From: Deltaproteobacteria bacterium
GTDB taxonomy: Bacteria; Myxococcota_C; UBA6777
Assembly: GCA_002731275.1 (NCBI GenBank)
Contig: PCBK01000133.1
Location: 1 to 64,000 of the forward strand
Direction of reading: 5' to 3'
DNA length: 64,000 bases
Every line of letters starts with the position of its first letter. Within the stretch, counting starts at the first letter, position 1. The notes beneath the pieces were generated by a model. The model was given only the letters and a program-made list of their open reading frames with translations, was not told the DNA's origin and did no database searches. This document shows, piece after piece, positions 10,001 through 17,850 of the stretch. Both the position numbers and the translations under genes were made by a program.

Positions 10001-13000
10001 CACTCTGTGCCACGTTCTTGCCAATCCTCTGTCCTGAGAGCAGGGGGGATGACAGGGATGACGCTGGTGAACATCGAGAGTGGTGAGATGTTGTTGTCTG
10101 CAAATTGCTTTGCGAGCGCGAGGCGTTTGGCCCATGTCTGTTCTTTTTGTGTCGTGCCGTCTTGTATGTGCGCCTCACAACGCTCCATAAAGGCGCGCAG
10201 GTCGAAGTCTTCCAGGAGTGTGTAGAGGGCTGCGGCGCCAGTCTCGATCGTAAAGTCTTGCGTTTCGGACATCGAGTAGAAGGCGTCCTCTGTGATCGTC
10301 GTGCCTTTTGGATAGGATGTGTCCTCAGAGCGCGTCACGACATGGAGGATGGATGAGGTGATATCCTGGACTTCTTTGGTGCTAAGACACAAGAGGCGCT
10401 GAAGGGGTTTGAGTGGATGTTTGATGTAGCCCATACGCAGGATGGGTGTTGCGAGTCTGATGTGTCCAAAGCGATGTTGTCGAGCCTTGAGAGAGATAAT
10501 CTCTACGCCACACTTCTCACAGGTGAGGTCTTTGTGCTCGGTGCCTTTGTACTTTCCACAGATACAGGTGTAGTCCTGGATGGGGCCAAAGATGCGGGCA
10601 CAAAAGAGTCCATCTCGTTCGGGTTTTTTGGTGCGTGCGTTGATCGTCTCCGGTTTGGTGACCTCTCCAAAAGACCGTGACAGTGTGTCTTCATCGGAGA
10701 CAAAGCCGAGGCGCAGTGTGTTGGAGGGCGTGGGGGATTCCAGAGACAGGACACTTTGGAAGCCATCTTCTGTGTCTTGTTGTAGTGACCAACCGAGTGA
10801 GAACAAGATCTGTGCGAGCTGTGTGAGCTTAGGTACGTTGGACGATGTCTCTGGAGAGGAGGCGTACACTTCGTCGATATTGAAGTGCAGGTGGTGACTC
10901 AGCCAGGACCAGAGTAGGTGCTCTCCAGGAAGATATGTATACACACCTTCCTGGATGAGAGGGAGCTTTGTGGTCTTGTCTGCGTAGGCGTCAGAGGGTT
11001 GCACCTTCATCCAATACATGAGGCCCGTAGGTGCATTCTGTTGTGTCCCTGTTCGTCCATCGAACAGCGGTAACTTACCGTGTTTGGAGAGACCAGCCTG
11101 TTCTAACAAGGTCGTATAGATTTCACTTGTAGAGGTCTCTGAGAAGGGCACGTTGACACTCGTTAGGCCGAGCTGTTTGGCAGCCCACGCGGTTTGTAAT
11201 TCGTATAACATGCCAGGCGCTTTGTGTGTCGCAAAGGCAAGCGGATGCATGATGATATCGACAGGTGTTCCGTCTGACAGCGCGGGCATCTCTTCTTGAG
11301 GGAGGATATGTGCGATGCGTCCCTGTAATCCGTGCCGATTGCCGAGTTTGTCACCTTCTCGGAGGGGACGTTTGCACGCGATATGAAGGGTCACACGTCT
11401 GAGGACCGATTTGCCGAGTTTGTGACGAGCTGGTGGTTTGTCGTGCTCGTCGAGTAATCCCGTTCTTTCGTAATAGGAGAGGGTGTCGTCATCACGGGAG
11501 AATGTGTGGCTGTCCTGGATCGAGATCTTGATCACTGTACCGGACATCCCAGGAGGGAGATGAAGGGAGGCATCTTCACCTGTTGTGAGGAGTGGTTCGT
11601 CTTTCTTGTCTTCGTCTGATAGGGCGAGATCGTACATACGGTCTCTTGTCTCTTGTGTGGGGCGGCGTTTGGCGACGAGGAGATCGCCTTCATGGACGTG
11701 ACTACCGACAGGGATGATGCCATACGGATCGAGCTGTGTGTGTTGTGTGGTCAGGAGGATGCGTTCGGGGCCATAGGTCGTGTCGTAGAGTGTGCAGGTG
11801 ATCTCTTCGATATGTACGGAGGTGAAGGCATCACTTTGGATGACTCGTTCGCTGACGAGTAATTGTTCCTTGGTGTTGAAGCCATCCCACGGAAGACACG
11901 CGGTGATGAGATTGTGTCCAAGGGCGATCGTACCGTCTTTGATACCCGGCACGTCACATAAGACATCCCCTCGATGGACTTGTTGTCCGGGCTTGACACG
12001 AAGACGTGCTGGGCTGTAGGGGCCTGTCTCCAGCGTTGTTCGTTGAATAGAGGTCTGTGTCTCGTCTATGAGGAGCGTGATGGAGGTGTCATCGATATGT
12101 TGGATGGTGCCTTCTTTGGGCGCAAATGTTGTGTGTCTTGATGCTTGTGCGAGGAACTGCTCTGTGCCTGTTTGGACGATAGGAGAGGTTGGATGGAGGA
12201 GTGGGATGGCTTGTGTGATGTTTTGGATGGCCTGCTCTGTCGAGGTGATGGAGAGGTGGCCTGCGAAGGGGATGAGAGAAGCCGCTGGTGAGGTCTGTTG
12301 ATAGTCGGAGACCTCTGTATGTGTGGTGTCTTTTGTGGAGAATCGTTTGAACGCCTGATCACTGTAACCCAATTGTTCGTGTGTTGTTTTTTGGGTGTCC
12401 CTTACGTGTCTGTACTGTTTTTCTGTGGGTCGCCAAGTGACGTCTTGTGGGGTTTTGATTGGGCTGAGTGGGATGTGTAATATGCCTCGCAGGTTGGGTT
12501 GGGTTGTGAGCGCGGGAGTGAACTTCAGCCCGGGGGGTGTAGAGTGTGTGAATGGGCAGAGACGTCCGAGCTGTGATGGGTGGACGAGATAGTCTTTGGT
12601 TTTGGGTGTGCGAAAACCATGCTTGAATGTTCGTCTGGCGTCGAGTTGACGAAGGTGATGTAAGCTCGCGAGTGGGTTGTGTGTGTGAAGTGGCTGACTC
12701 CATTGTTTCGAACGAAAGATCTCCTGCAAGCTCTTGTCGACGTGTTTGAACGACACGAGGTCCTTGATGTCTTCGGGGATATCTGTGTGTTGAAGCATAC
12801 TCAATCGTTCACGCACATAGCGCGATGTTTGTTCGAGGCCTTTTTTGCATTGCTGTGCGATGAGTGCGCCAGGAAGGACGACCTGCCAGTGTTTCATGTG
12901 GTTGAGGTCATCGAAGACGAGATCTTCAAAGATAGCATTTGTGTGGGGTGCTCTGGCCTGGATCAGGAGTCTTGTGATGCCGAATAGATCCTCTGGTGTG

Positions 13001-14331
13001 AGCTGCATACTCTCGTATGTGCCTGTGTATTTGATACGTTCGTTGAGGTGATCACGTCCTCTTTTTGAGAGGAAGTAGTGTGACTCTTTGTAGGGTGAGG
13101 GGTGGAGAAAGAGTTGTTCAAAGAATCGGTCTGCGGTCTCTTGTGTGGGTGGATCGCCTTTTCGGATGCGTTTGTAGAGGTCACTTCGTATTGTGTCTGG
13201 TGACCACTGATCTTGTGTGGTTTGGAGTGTTTGGTGGATGTCTTCGGCCAAAAAGCAGGTCTCAGGCGTTGTGTGTGCGAGTGTGAAAGAGGTGACACCG
13301 TGCTTTTCAAAGCGGCGAAGATGTTTGTCTGTGAGCTGGTCGCAAGCCGAGGCAAGACATGTTTGTTTTGTTGGGGAGTGGACGTCTTTTGCGAGATATT
13401 GTCCGAGCAGCGCTTCTTTTCTGATGGGGATGTGTGTGAGACCTGCGCGCTGGAGCAATCGTATCCGTAGGCCGAGTCTGTGTTTTCCAAATGAACGTCC
13501 TTGTGGGACGATGACCTTTCCTGCTGTGTCTTTGATGTCGAGGGTCGCATGTTGTCCGATGAGTTGTTCGGGTTCAACGGGCGTGAGGTAGGGGGTGTCG
13601 GAGCGTTCTTTGTGGATGAGGATGGTTTTTTGTGGGTAGAGTGAGGTGAGTATGTTCTGGGCTGTTTGTCCTGTCGCGCGTAGTAGGTCGACAGCAGGTA
13701 TGGGATGTCGTCGATCGAATGTGACTTTGCAAGTGTTGTGTGGGGTGAGTGTCCATTCGAGGAGTGTGCCTTCGAGGGGGGCGACTTGGGCTTTGATGGT
13801 GCTCTGGTTGTCTCGTTCTTCTCGGGTGAGATAGGCACCTGGGGATGGATGAAGGCGTGGGGAGAGGACCTTCTCGACACCTTTGATGATGAAGCTCCCT
13901 TTGGGGGTTGGACATGGAAGCTCTGTGAGGGGGAGGGTGGTCTCTGTGCTCCACGTATTTTCTTGAGCGTCTTCTTTTTGAAAGTGCAGATGGAGCGTGA
14001 TGTCCACACGTTGTGAGTATGTTTGTTTGTGTTGGATACATTCTTTGGGAGCGCGAAGAGGAGGGTGGATGTGGAGATCTGTACAGGAGAGCGTGAGCTC
14101 TCCGTTAAAGTCCTGGATCGGGAAGATCTCCTGAAGGACCCCCCACAGTGTATGTTCGGGAGCGATATAGTCGTCTGTGAGTGTGTCCTCTGTTGCGTAT
14201 TCTTCGAACGTACGTGTATGCAACAGGTGTGTGTAGGAGTCATGGATGTGTTGGAGCAGTGAGAGCGGGTGGAGTGGCAGGGGATTGTTGTGTGGTGAGG
14301 GTTGTGTCATGGTTGCCGTTGACTCCTTCAT
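7060..14331 (-). CDS. Fused RNA polymerase beta/beta-prime-like protein, catalytic site lost
   Basis: 2,423 aa in one uninterrupted frame. ATG 14331 follows AGGGGAATCATC; an ATG at 14385 has no ribosome site and a TTGACA box lies just above it. Residues 1-1200 follow RpoB (NGELTLS, KGSFIIKGVEKV, HNPLASLHHLRQLDARR, GDKLGNRHGLQG, LFDGRTG). Residues 1208-2423 follow RpoC (FGEVTKPETINARTKKPERD; Zn1 Cys 1256/1258/1271/1274; clamp helices 1449-1494; Zn2 Cys 1981/2056/2063/2066; RpoC-like C terminus). The NADFDGD loop aligns gap-free with HEPEEIE (1624-1630), the RVDYSGRS motif, bridge helix and trigger loop are unrecognisable, and the second beta lysine of GDK...GNKG is Gln. No rplJL or rpsL is nearby. 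It is presumably a paralogue that binds polymerase partners, sigma or nucleic acid without synthesis. Confidence 0.9.
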   Translation of the reverse strand: MKESTATMTQPSPHNNPLPLHPLSLLQHIHDSYTHLLHTRTFEEYATEDTLTDDYIAPEHTLWGVLQEIFPIQDFNGELTLSCTDLHIHPPLRAPKECIQHKQTYSQRVDITLHLHFQKEDAQENTWSTETTLPLTELPCPTPKGSFIIKGVEKVLSPRLHPSPGAYLTREERDNQSTIKAQVAPLEGTLLEWTLTPHNTCKVTFDRRHPIPAVDLLRATGQTAQNILTSLYPQKTILIHKERSDTPYLTPVEPEQLIGQHATLDIKDTAGKVIVPQGRSFGKHRLGLRIRLLQRAGLTHIPIRKEALLGQYLAKDVHSPTKQTCLASACDQLTDKHLRRFEKHGVTSFTLAHTTPETCFLAEDIHQTLQTTQDQWSPDTIRSDLYKRIRKGDPPTQETADRFFEQLFLHPSPYKESHYFLSKRGRDHLNERIKYTGTYESMQLTPEDLFGITRLLIQARAPHTNAIFEDLVFDDLNHMKHWQVVLPGALIAQQCKKGLEQTSRYVRERLSMLQHTDIPEDIKDLVSFKHVDKSLQEIFRSKQWSQPLHTHNPLASLHHLRQLDARRTFKHGFRTPKTKDYLVHPSQLGRLCPFTHSTPPGLKFTPALTTQPNLRGILHIPLSPIKTPQDVTWRPTEKQYRHVRDTQKTTHEQLGYSDQAFKRFSTKDTTHTEVSDYQQTSPAASLIPFAGHLSITSTEQAIQNITQAIPLLHPTSPIVQTGTEQFLAQASRHTTFAPKEGTIQHIDDTSITLLIDETQTSIQRTTLETGPYSPARLRVKPGQQVHRGDVLCDVPGIKDGTIALGHNLITACLPWDGFNTKEQLLVSERVIQSDAFTSVHIEEITCTLYDTTYGPERILLTTQHTQLDPYGIIPVGSHVHEGDLLVAKRRPTQETRDRMYDLALSDEDKKDEPLLTTGEDASLHLPPGMSGTVIKISIQDSHTFSRDDDTLSYYERTGLLDEHDKPPARHKLGKSVLRRVTLHIACKRPLREGDKLGNRHGLQGRIAHILPQEEMPALSDGTPVDIIMHPLAFATHKAPGMLYELQTAWAAKQLGLTSVNVPFSETSTSEIYTTLLEQAGLSKHGKLPLFDGRTGTQQNAPTGLMYWMKVQPSDAYADKTTKLPLIQEGVYTYLPGEHLLWSWLSHHLHFNIDEVYASSPETSSNVPKLTQLAQILFSLGWSLQQDTEDGFQSVLSLESPTPSNTLRLGFVSDEDTLSRSFGEVTKPETINARTKKPERDGLFCARIFGPIQDYTCICGKYKGTEHKDLTCEKCGVEIISLKARQHRFGHIRLATPILRMGYIKHPLKPLQRLLCLSTKEVQDITSSILHVVTRSEDTSYPKGTTITEDAFYSMSETQDFTIETGAAALYTLLEDFDLRAFMERCEAHIQDGTTQKEQTWAKRLALAKQFADNNISPLSMFTSVIPVIPPALRTEDWQERGTEWLLSTNDLYRRLLNRNNRLKRLIELNAPEIIIRNEQRMLQEACDALFDNARCKHTLVDKSKRPLISLTDLLQRYSSPESSQKETRALLSIGFIASPSYSLTTCGLPVQVAATLYEQHHPQAPSWSASSPQEWSTLEAWLQERVILIQSTTHTATTTPIALRPSLCEGHQLRLHPLTAALLHEPEEIEYLYIHMPSSSQAQQEARTQCSPIQQLWSQSDRTLRWDDQTDLFTSLAYLTAALDPRPPVMYTHHKQALYAYEHGQLSLHRRVHLKQEPPYHPSIGLPEQETDDYVTTVGRLLLMELWTPYKQVISLADLPMWSHCASMRHIKRHVSEWLTVAHSTLTEDALSAFITELYHIAITAWSRSAFSLGLQDLSLPEAYTQQHENTQNALIELKQQQKEALITEQEYTSKYLDIWSHHTTQCHAQLVHQYTETIDFSAPGTWRLGLLLSLHGTSSAYPWRDLLIMCTHIPPQSEYHVDLPVTKHLLQGLRPTEKSLLAHERRLQLTHKEQQHQAYMELVSSLFTALEPLHFGEEDCGTAAGIDVEYANVHVHFPTQTSFVERVQGRRCAEDIIDDMGVCLASAGERLTALTLKRLEQSGIQRFKIRSPLTCDAKEGICRYCAPVGDDSQIGHRAAQTYLKTCLGLTRPDIGERLHQQVRYTEHTLSANIPEGTRATVSLVDCIVGDNLQESIDPETGLALYKVSGRHPLPKIRLSFEDNTQRDYLLFEGYTLYVQDGAQLTNGDVLATLPDTDEQPNAHYTHPMTSAQKWLSPASSPDAALLAPVSGEWRFCRSTQHHDIFELVEQDGRATSIRIPRKSSPLFPHGAFVQQGEALTTGLYSAYSSLEAKGKARFLTEYLNRMQRVFTYNNCVLQDLYLECILRQLFSLVEVVESGDTMYHPKEVVTAQAIQRASKDQAAMGGCPAVWRETLMSVKDIALRQGHFLSSLSSKQGVERLLEIALRGEASKIESTKEKIYL

Positions 14332-14463
14332 GATGATTCCCCTGAGCGTCAGGGATGTGGGATGGGGTTGTCCTTTACGTACCATGTATGTATGTCATGT
14401 TGTCAACAACCTCCCGAGCTTCCGTATCCTTTTTTATCCGATAGGCCGTATGGAGTATGATCG

Positions 14464-14964
14464 ATGACAGTGTTTGGCAAAGATGAGTATGAACTTTTTT
14501 TGATCGCTTTGGGAGTGGAGGAGCAAGCCGACACGGACTCTATTTCGATGTTGTATCTTCCTGCGTTTGGCGTCCCTTTCTATGCGAGCATCCAACTGTC
14601 CGTTCCTTGTAGAGTAAAGCTCCATATCCCTATGGAAGAATGGGGGAGCGAGTACTATCTGGACATCTTCGAGCATTATTGGGAGGCGGAGGGGGAGCTT
14701 TCGCTTGGGTATAGCAAGAGGATCCTGAAGGAGGTTTACGACCTCAATACTTCAGATTTTGTCGATTATTGTGACCCTAAGACAAGGGATGGGTTTGCTG
14801 CTTATTGTAAGGGGGTCGTTAAGGGGGAGGCGTTTTGTTTTTCTACCCAAAATCCCAATTGGAGAGATGAGCTCACCCACATCTCGTACTTGACGATCAT
14901 TCGCAAGGCCTTGTTTAAACTGTTCCCGAATATCCTCGCGATACAAAGGATGAGACCTGATTAG
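14464..14964 (+). CDS. Hypothetical cytoplasmic protein
   Basis: 166 aa with ATG 8 nt after GGAG. It is divergent from the RNAP-like gene, sharing a 132-bp intergenic region. There is no signal peptide or membrane segment; the protein is acidic with a mixed alpha/beta look and an aromatic-rich middle (EEWGSEYYLDIFEHYWEA). No family was recognised. It is compact and has a good ribosome site, so it is probably real. Its position next to the RNAP-like gene does not by itself show a functional link. Confidence 0.55.
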   Translation: MTVFGKDEYELFLIALGVEEQADTDSISMLYLPAFGVPFYASIQLSVPCRVKLHIPMEEWGSEYYLDIFEHYWEAEGELSLGYSKRILKEVYDLNTSDFVDYCDPKTRDGFAAYCKGVVKGEAFCFSTQNPNWRDELTHISYLTIIRKALFKLFPNILAIQRMRPD

Positions 14965-14970
14965 GCGCGG

Positions 14971-15720
14971 TCATTCCCGAAAGCAGAGCTTTTTGTCTCC
15001 AGCCTGACGACATGTTGTCCCCGCCGCACACTCTCCCATGATACATTGTCTCAAACATGCACCTTTGTAACAGATGCTGCTGCTGCTTGTGCATCGCTTG
15101 ATGGTTTGTGCGGTGCATACTTCTTTGTTGATATCGACCGTTTTTTGGGTCCAGCCATCTTTGAGTCTGGGGGGACCTTGCATGTCCCGCTCTGTTTTGA
15201 CGCCGTGACAGGAGAAGCATGTCAGGGTGCTATCTCCCAGGAGTCTTTTCATCTCAGGGAGTACCTGATCTTCCATGAACGCAACGATACGTGCGATCTT
15301 TGGATCTTGGTGTTTTCGTGTGGGGATGTTTTTGGGATCGAGAGGGTGGAGGAGGCTGGGTTTACTGAAATCGAGATGTTCGTCTTCTTGTCGTCCGTGG
15401 CAGCTTTGGCAATGAAGCTGTGTTGTTTGGTATTGGGACAATCCGGAGTGCTGAAACATCAATTGCATTTGTGGCTGGACAACTTGTTGCATGAAGTCAG
15501 CTTTGGATTGTGGTGTCGGGTTTCCGCCTGATGGGCTGCTCCCCCAAGATGAACCACCATCCATGCTTGTTCCACAAAACATGTTCCCGTCTGGACCCCA
15601 TTGTGGTGTCTGTTGGAGTGGCTCTTCTTGGGCATCTGAGCAGGCATATGTGCTCAAACCAAGTACCAGGCAGCAGCAAAAAAACCAGCTTCTTTTTGTG
15701 TGTTGTGTATACACCCTCAT
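14971..15720 (-). CDS. Dihaem cytochrome c-like lipoprotein
   Basis: 249 aa with a strong SD (AGGAGG 5 nt before ATG). The signal peptide ends LSTYAC (lipobox). Two haem-binding motifs, CQSCH and CFSCH, are separated by about 60 residues, each followed by features of small soluble c-type haem domains. The C-terminal 50 residues are Cys-rich without CXXCH (CYKGACLRQCIMGECAAGTTC), resembling the small disulfide domain found in Myxococcota lipoproteins. Predicted role: periplasmic or outer-membrane electron carrier, or a cytochrome-like structural protein. It ends 6 bp after the convergent hypothetical gene. Confidence 0.75.
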   Translation of the reverse strand: MRVYTQHTKRSWFFCCCLVLGLSTYACSDAQEEPLQQTPQWGPDGNMFCGTSMDGGSSWGSSPSGGNPTPQSKADFMQQVVQPQMQLMFQHSGLSQYQTTQLHCQSCHGRQEDEHLDFSKPSLLHPLDPKNIPTRKHQDPKIARIVAFMEDQVLPEMKRLLGDSTLTCFSCHGVKTERDMQGPPRLKDGWTQKTVDINKEVCTAQTIKRCTSSSSICYKGACLRQCIMGECAAGTTCRQAGDKKLCFRE

Positions 15721-15849
15721 CTAATCCTCCTGTTTTTTAGGATGTCGAATGATACTTTTACCATAGATACACCAGACGTCGCAATAAGCATGACATGTTT
15801 TATCTGTTTTTTTTGTGGATTGTGCTATACTCCAATCGTGACAGCGGGA

Positions 15850-15936
15850 CGGGATAGAATAATGGTCGGATATAAGGACCAAACCTTCGAATAATTTATG
15901 ACATGATGATCGGATGCAAGGCCCAAACCTACGGGG
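15850..15936. repeat. Degenerate copies of the ACACAAGGC stem-loop unit
   Basis: Two decayed versions of the unit found intact in the elements at 19949, 28570, 29452 and 34260 are visible here: GGTCGGATATAAGGACCAAACC and, about 45 bases later, GATCGGATGCAAGGCCCAAACC followed by TACGGG. The terminal inverted repeats are not recognisable, so this looks like an old remnant in the leader of the next gene. Confidence 0.45.
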
Positions 15937-16002
15937 TGATATGTTATGTTCTTTTCTTCTTCGATGAGCTGGTTACGAACTTTTTCTTTTCAGGATAATG
16001 TG

Positions 16003-17079
16003 ATGATCATTCGTATTGTATCGATTTGCTTGTTTTTGGTTTTATCTTGTGGTCTCGGACGGAATGTAAGAGCTTGCAAACTACCAACGAGTTCTATCAA
16101 CTCTCGAACGACACTTCCTGTCGATGGGATGAAGGATGTCCCTACAAACACAGATATCTTGCTCGAATACAAGTACACTTTATTTTCTGGTGGAGGAGGG
16201 GGCTTTTCTATCGATGAGACCTTCCGTTTGCTTGACGCGAAGGGCAAGGAGGTGACGCTTAAGAAGAGGATTGGAGCGAGCCGAACAACAGGATATTGGG
16301 GACGTTATGTTGTTATTCTAGAGCCGTCGGCTGAGCTTTCTCCAAATACGACATATACTTTGTCGTCGAACCTGTCAAAGCTACCGTGTGCTTTGCCTTC
16401 AGGTTGTCAGCCTGGGGACTTCTCGAAGATCATGTCATTTCATACAGGGGCGGCGTCGGACAAGACCCCTCCATCTTTTCGTGGGATCGAGAAGCTCTCA
16501 GGGTGTGAACCGGCGAGTCAATGTCGTTCGAGCGCATGTTGTGGGCCTTATGTGCAGAGAACGTTTGCTCTGTACTGGAAGTCTTCAAAAGAAGCGGCCT
16601 CATCTATTCGGTACAATGTGTATGGGGATGGGGTGCTCTTTTTTGAGCGGATCTCGACGACATCGTTTGCTGTGACTGTGTCTTTGTCAGGGACGAGCTT
16701 TACTCCCAGCAGTTGGTCTGTGTTGCGTTCAGCTCCCCAAAAAGTGACCGTACGTGCTGTCGATATGGCTGGTAATGAGGATACAAACCGCAACTCTTTC
16801 GATGTCCCCAAAGTATGTTCTCAGATACCTGTTGATGAACGTGAGGGAGAGCAAGAAAGAGATCAAGATGGTGGGGTCTTGGATGCAACTCCGGACACAC
16901 GTGGTGGAGGCGATGCCCCAGCCCGTGAGTTTTCTGACGTGCCTGAGTCGAAACACTCTGTGGGGTGTCAGAGTGCATATGGTCCTGTCGGAGGCTTGGA
17001 CTTCTTTTGGTTGCTTGCTGTGTTCCTTGTGCTGTTGTACCGGAGAGCTTGGTGTTTATTCAAAAGACAATGCTGTTAG
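16003..17079 (+). CDS. Secreted Ig-like protein with MYXO-CTERM-like anchor
   Basis: 358 aa. ATG 16003 gives a normal signal peptide (MIIRIVSICLFLVLSCG) with AGGA 8 nt upstream; ATG 15946 would add 19 residues and is less likely. Residues about 30-130 match the bacterial Ig-like (SbsA/Big_5-type) pattern: TLPVDGMKDVPTNTDILLEY and LEPSAELSPNTTYTL. A second beta-rich region follows, then an acidic linker. The end, VGCQSAYGPVGG plus a hydrophobic helix and RRAWCLFKR, resembles the MYXO-CTERM sorting signal (Gly-Cys, TM, Arg). Predicted surface protein of unknown role. Confidence 0.7.
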   Translation: MIIRIVSICLFLVLSCGLGRNVRACKLPTSSINSRTTLPVDGMKDVPTNTDILLEYKYTLFSGGGGGFSIDETFRLLDAKGKEVTLKKRIGASRTTGYWGRYVVILEPSAELSPNTTYTLSSNLSKLPCALPSGCQPGDFSKIMSFHTGAASDKTPPSFRGIEKLSGCEPASQCRSSACCGPYVQRTFALYWKSSKEAASSIRYNVYGDGVLFFERISTTSFAVTVSLSGTSFTPSSWSVLRSAPQKVTVRAVDMAGNEDTNRNSFDVPKVCSQIPVDEREGEQERDQDGGVLDATPDTRGGGDAPAREFSDVPESKHSVGCQSAYGPVGGLDFFWLLAVFLVLLYRRAWCLFKRQCC

Positions 17080-17089
17080 TACACCAGAA

Positions 17090-17560
17090 CAGAACTTTCT
17101 CGAATTATTTTTTCCTCGGAGGACCCTTCCCCAAGCAAACAAGGGATGCCTCACAACACAGAAAACACGTCTCCAGACAGAGAAGGGATGTCTCAAAACA
17201 CAGAGGGGATGTCTCCCCCACACCAAAGTCATCGCAAGGCACCCAAGCCCCAAAACAACAAACAGAGATGTCACTTCAGGCAATATCTATGTGAAGCCTA
17301 CTTAACATACGTCATCATCTGAGCAACAAATGTGAGCATTCCATTCACAAAGAGCTCACTTCTGCTTGCAGACATACCACTCCAATGTGTAGAGCAGACA
17401 CTTCTTCGTGCGAATATGACACTTCCCCGCGCAGATATGTCACTTCTTTGCACACATCACGCACTTTGTGCTGTTGGGATACCACTTCAGGTTAACGGAG
17501 CTACCACTTCAGGTAACCTGAGGTGGCACTTTACGAGACTGGAAGTAAGATTATTTCTCA
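17090..17560. repeat. Low-complexity short-period repeat region, no gene
   Basis: The 771 bases between the MYXO-CTERM protein and the GMC oxidoreductase have no convincing gene. About 17130-17220 repeats a phrase like ACAGAGAAGGGATGTCTC, and about 17355-17465 repeats a phrase like GCAGATATGACACTTC with irregular 20-30 base spacing. CACTTCAGGT-AACC is also duplicated near 17485-17520. Short open frames here only echo the repeats. From 17560 to 17850 I see only ordinary leader sequence, with GAGAGGATAAAGTTGG before the next ATG. Confidence 0.4.
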
Positions 17561-17850
17561 TATAGATGCGAAAAATGGAAGGTGGAGAGGCTGTTCAGGT
17601 TGGGATACTGGATGGCGTTCTTGAGTCAAAACCGTTGGGGGAGGTCTCTTGTTGGGCTCTCTGTTGGTGGATCGATTGACAATGGTGGTTTGGGCTGGTG
17701 GCTGACGTGACAAACCTCTGTCCTGTTGCACATTCTTGCTGTTGGACCTATACTCCAAGGATACAGCCACGCAACAAAAGCATCCGCCTGCTCGCAAGCT
17801 TGACGATAGCTTGTAGATGAGGCGAGAGGCCAACGAGAGGATAAAGTTGG

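Noticed and set aside
12963-14243. A 426-codon minus-strand open frame within the RNAP-like gene
   Set aside because: It is a Ser/Thr/His/Pro-rich shadow of the real reading frame, has no ribosome site and no recognisable domain.
7060-14331. Housekeeping rpoBC operon of the organism
   Set aside because: Fused, lacks the NADFDGD motif and other essential elements, and is not accompanied by rplJL, rpsL or tuf.
17332-17565. Plus-strand open frame of 77 codons
   Set aside because: Produced by the short-period repeats; no ribosome site.
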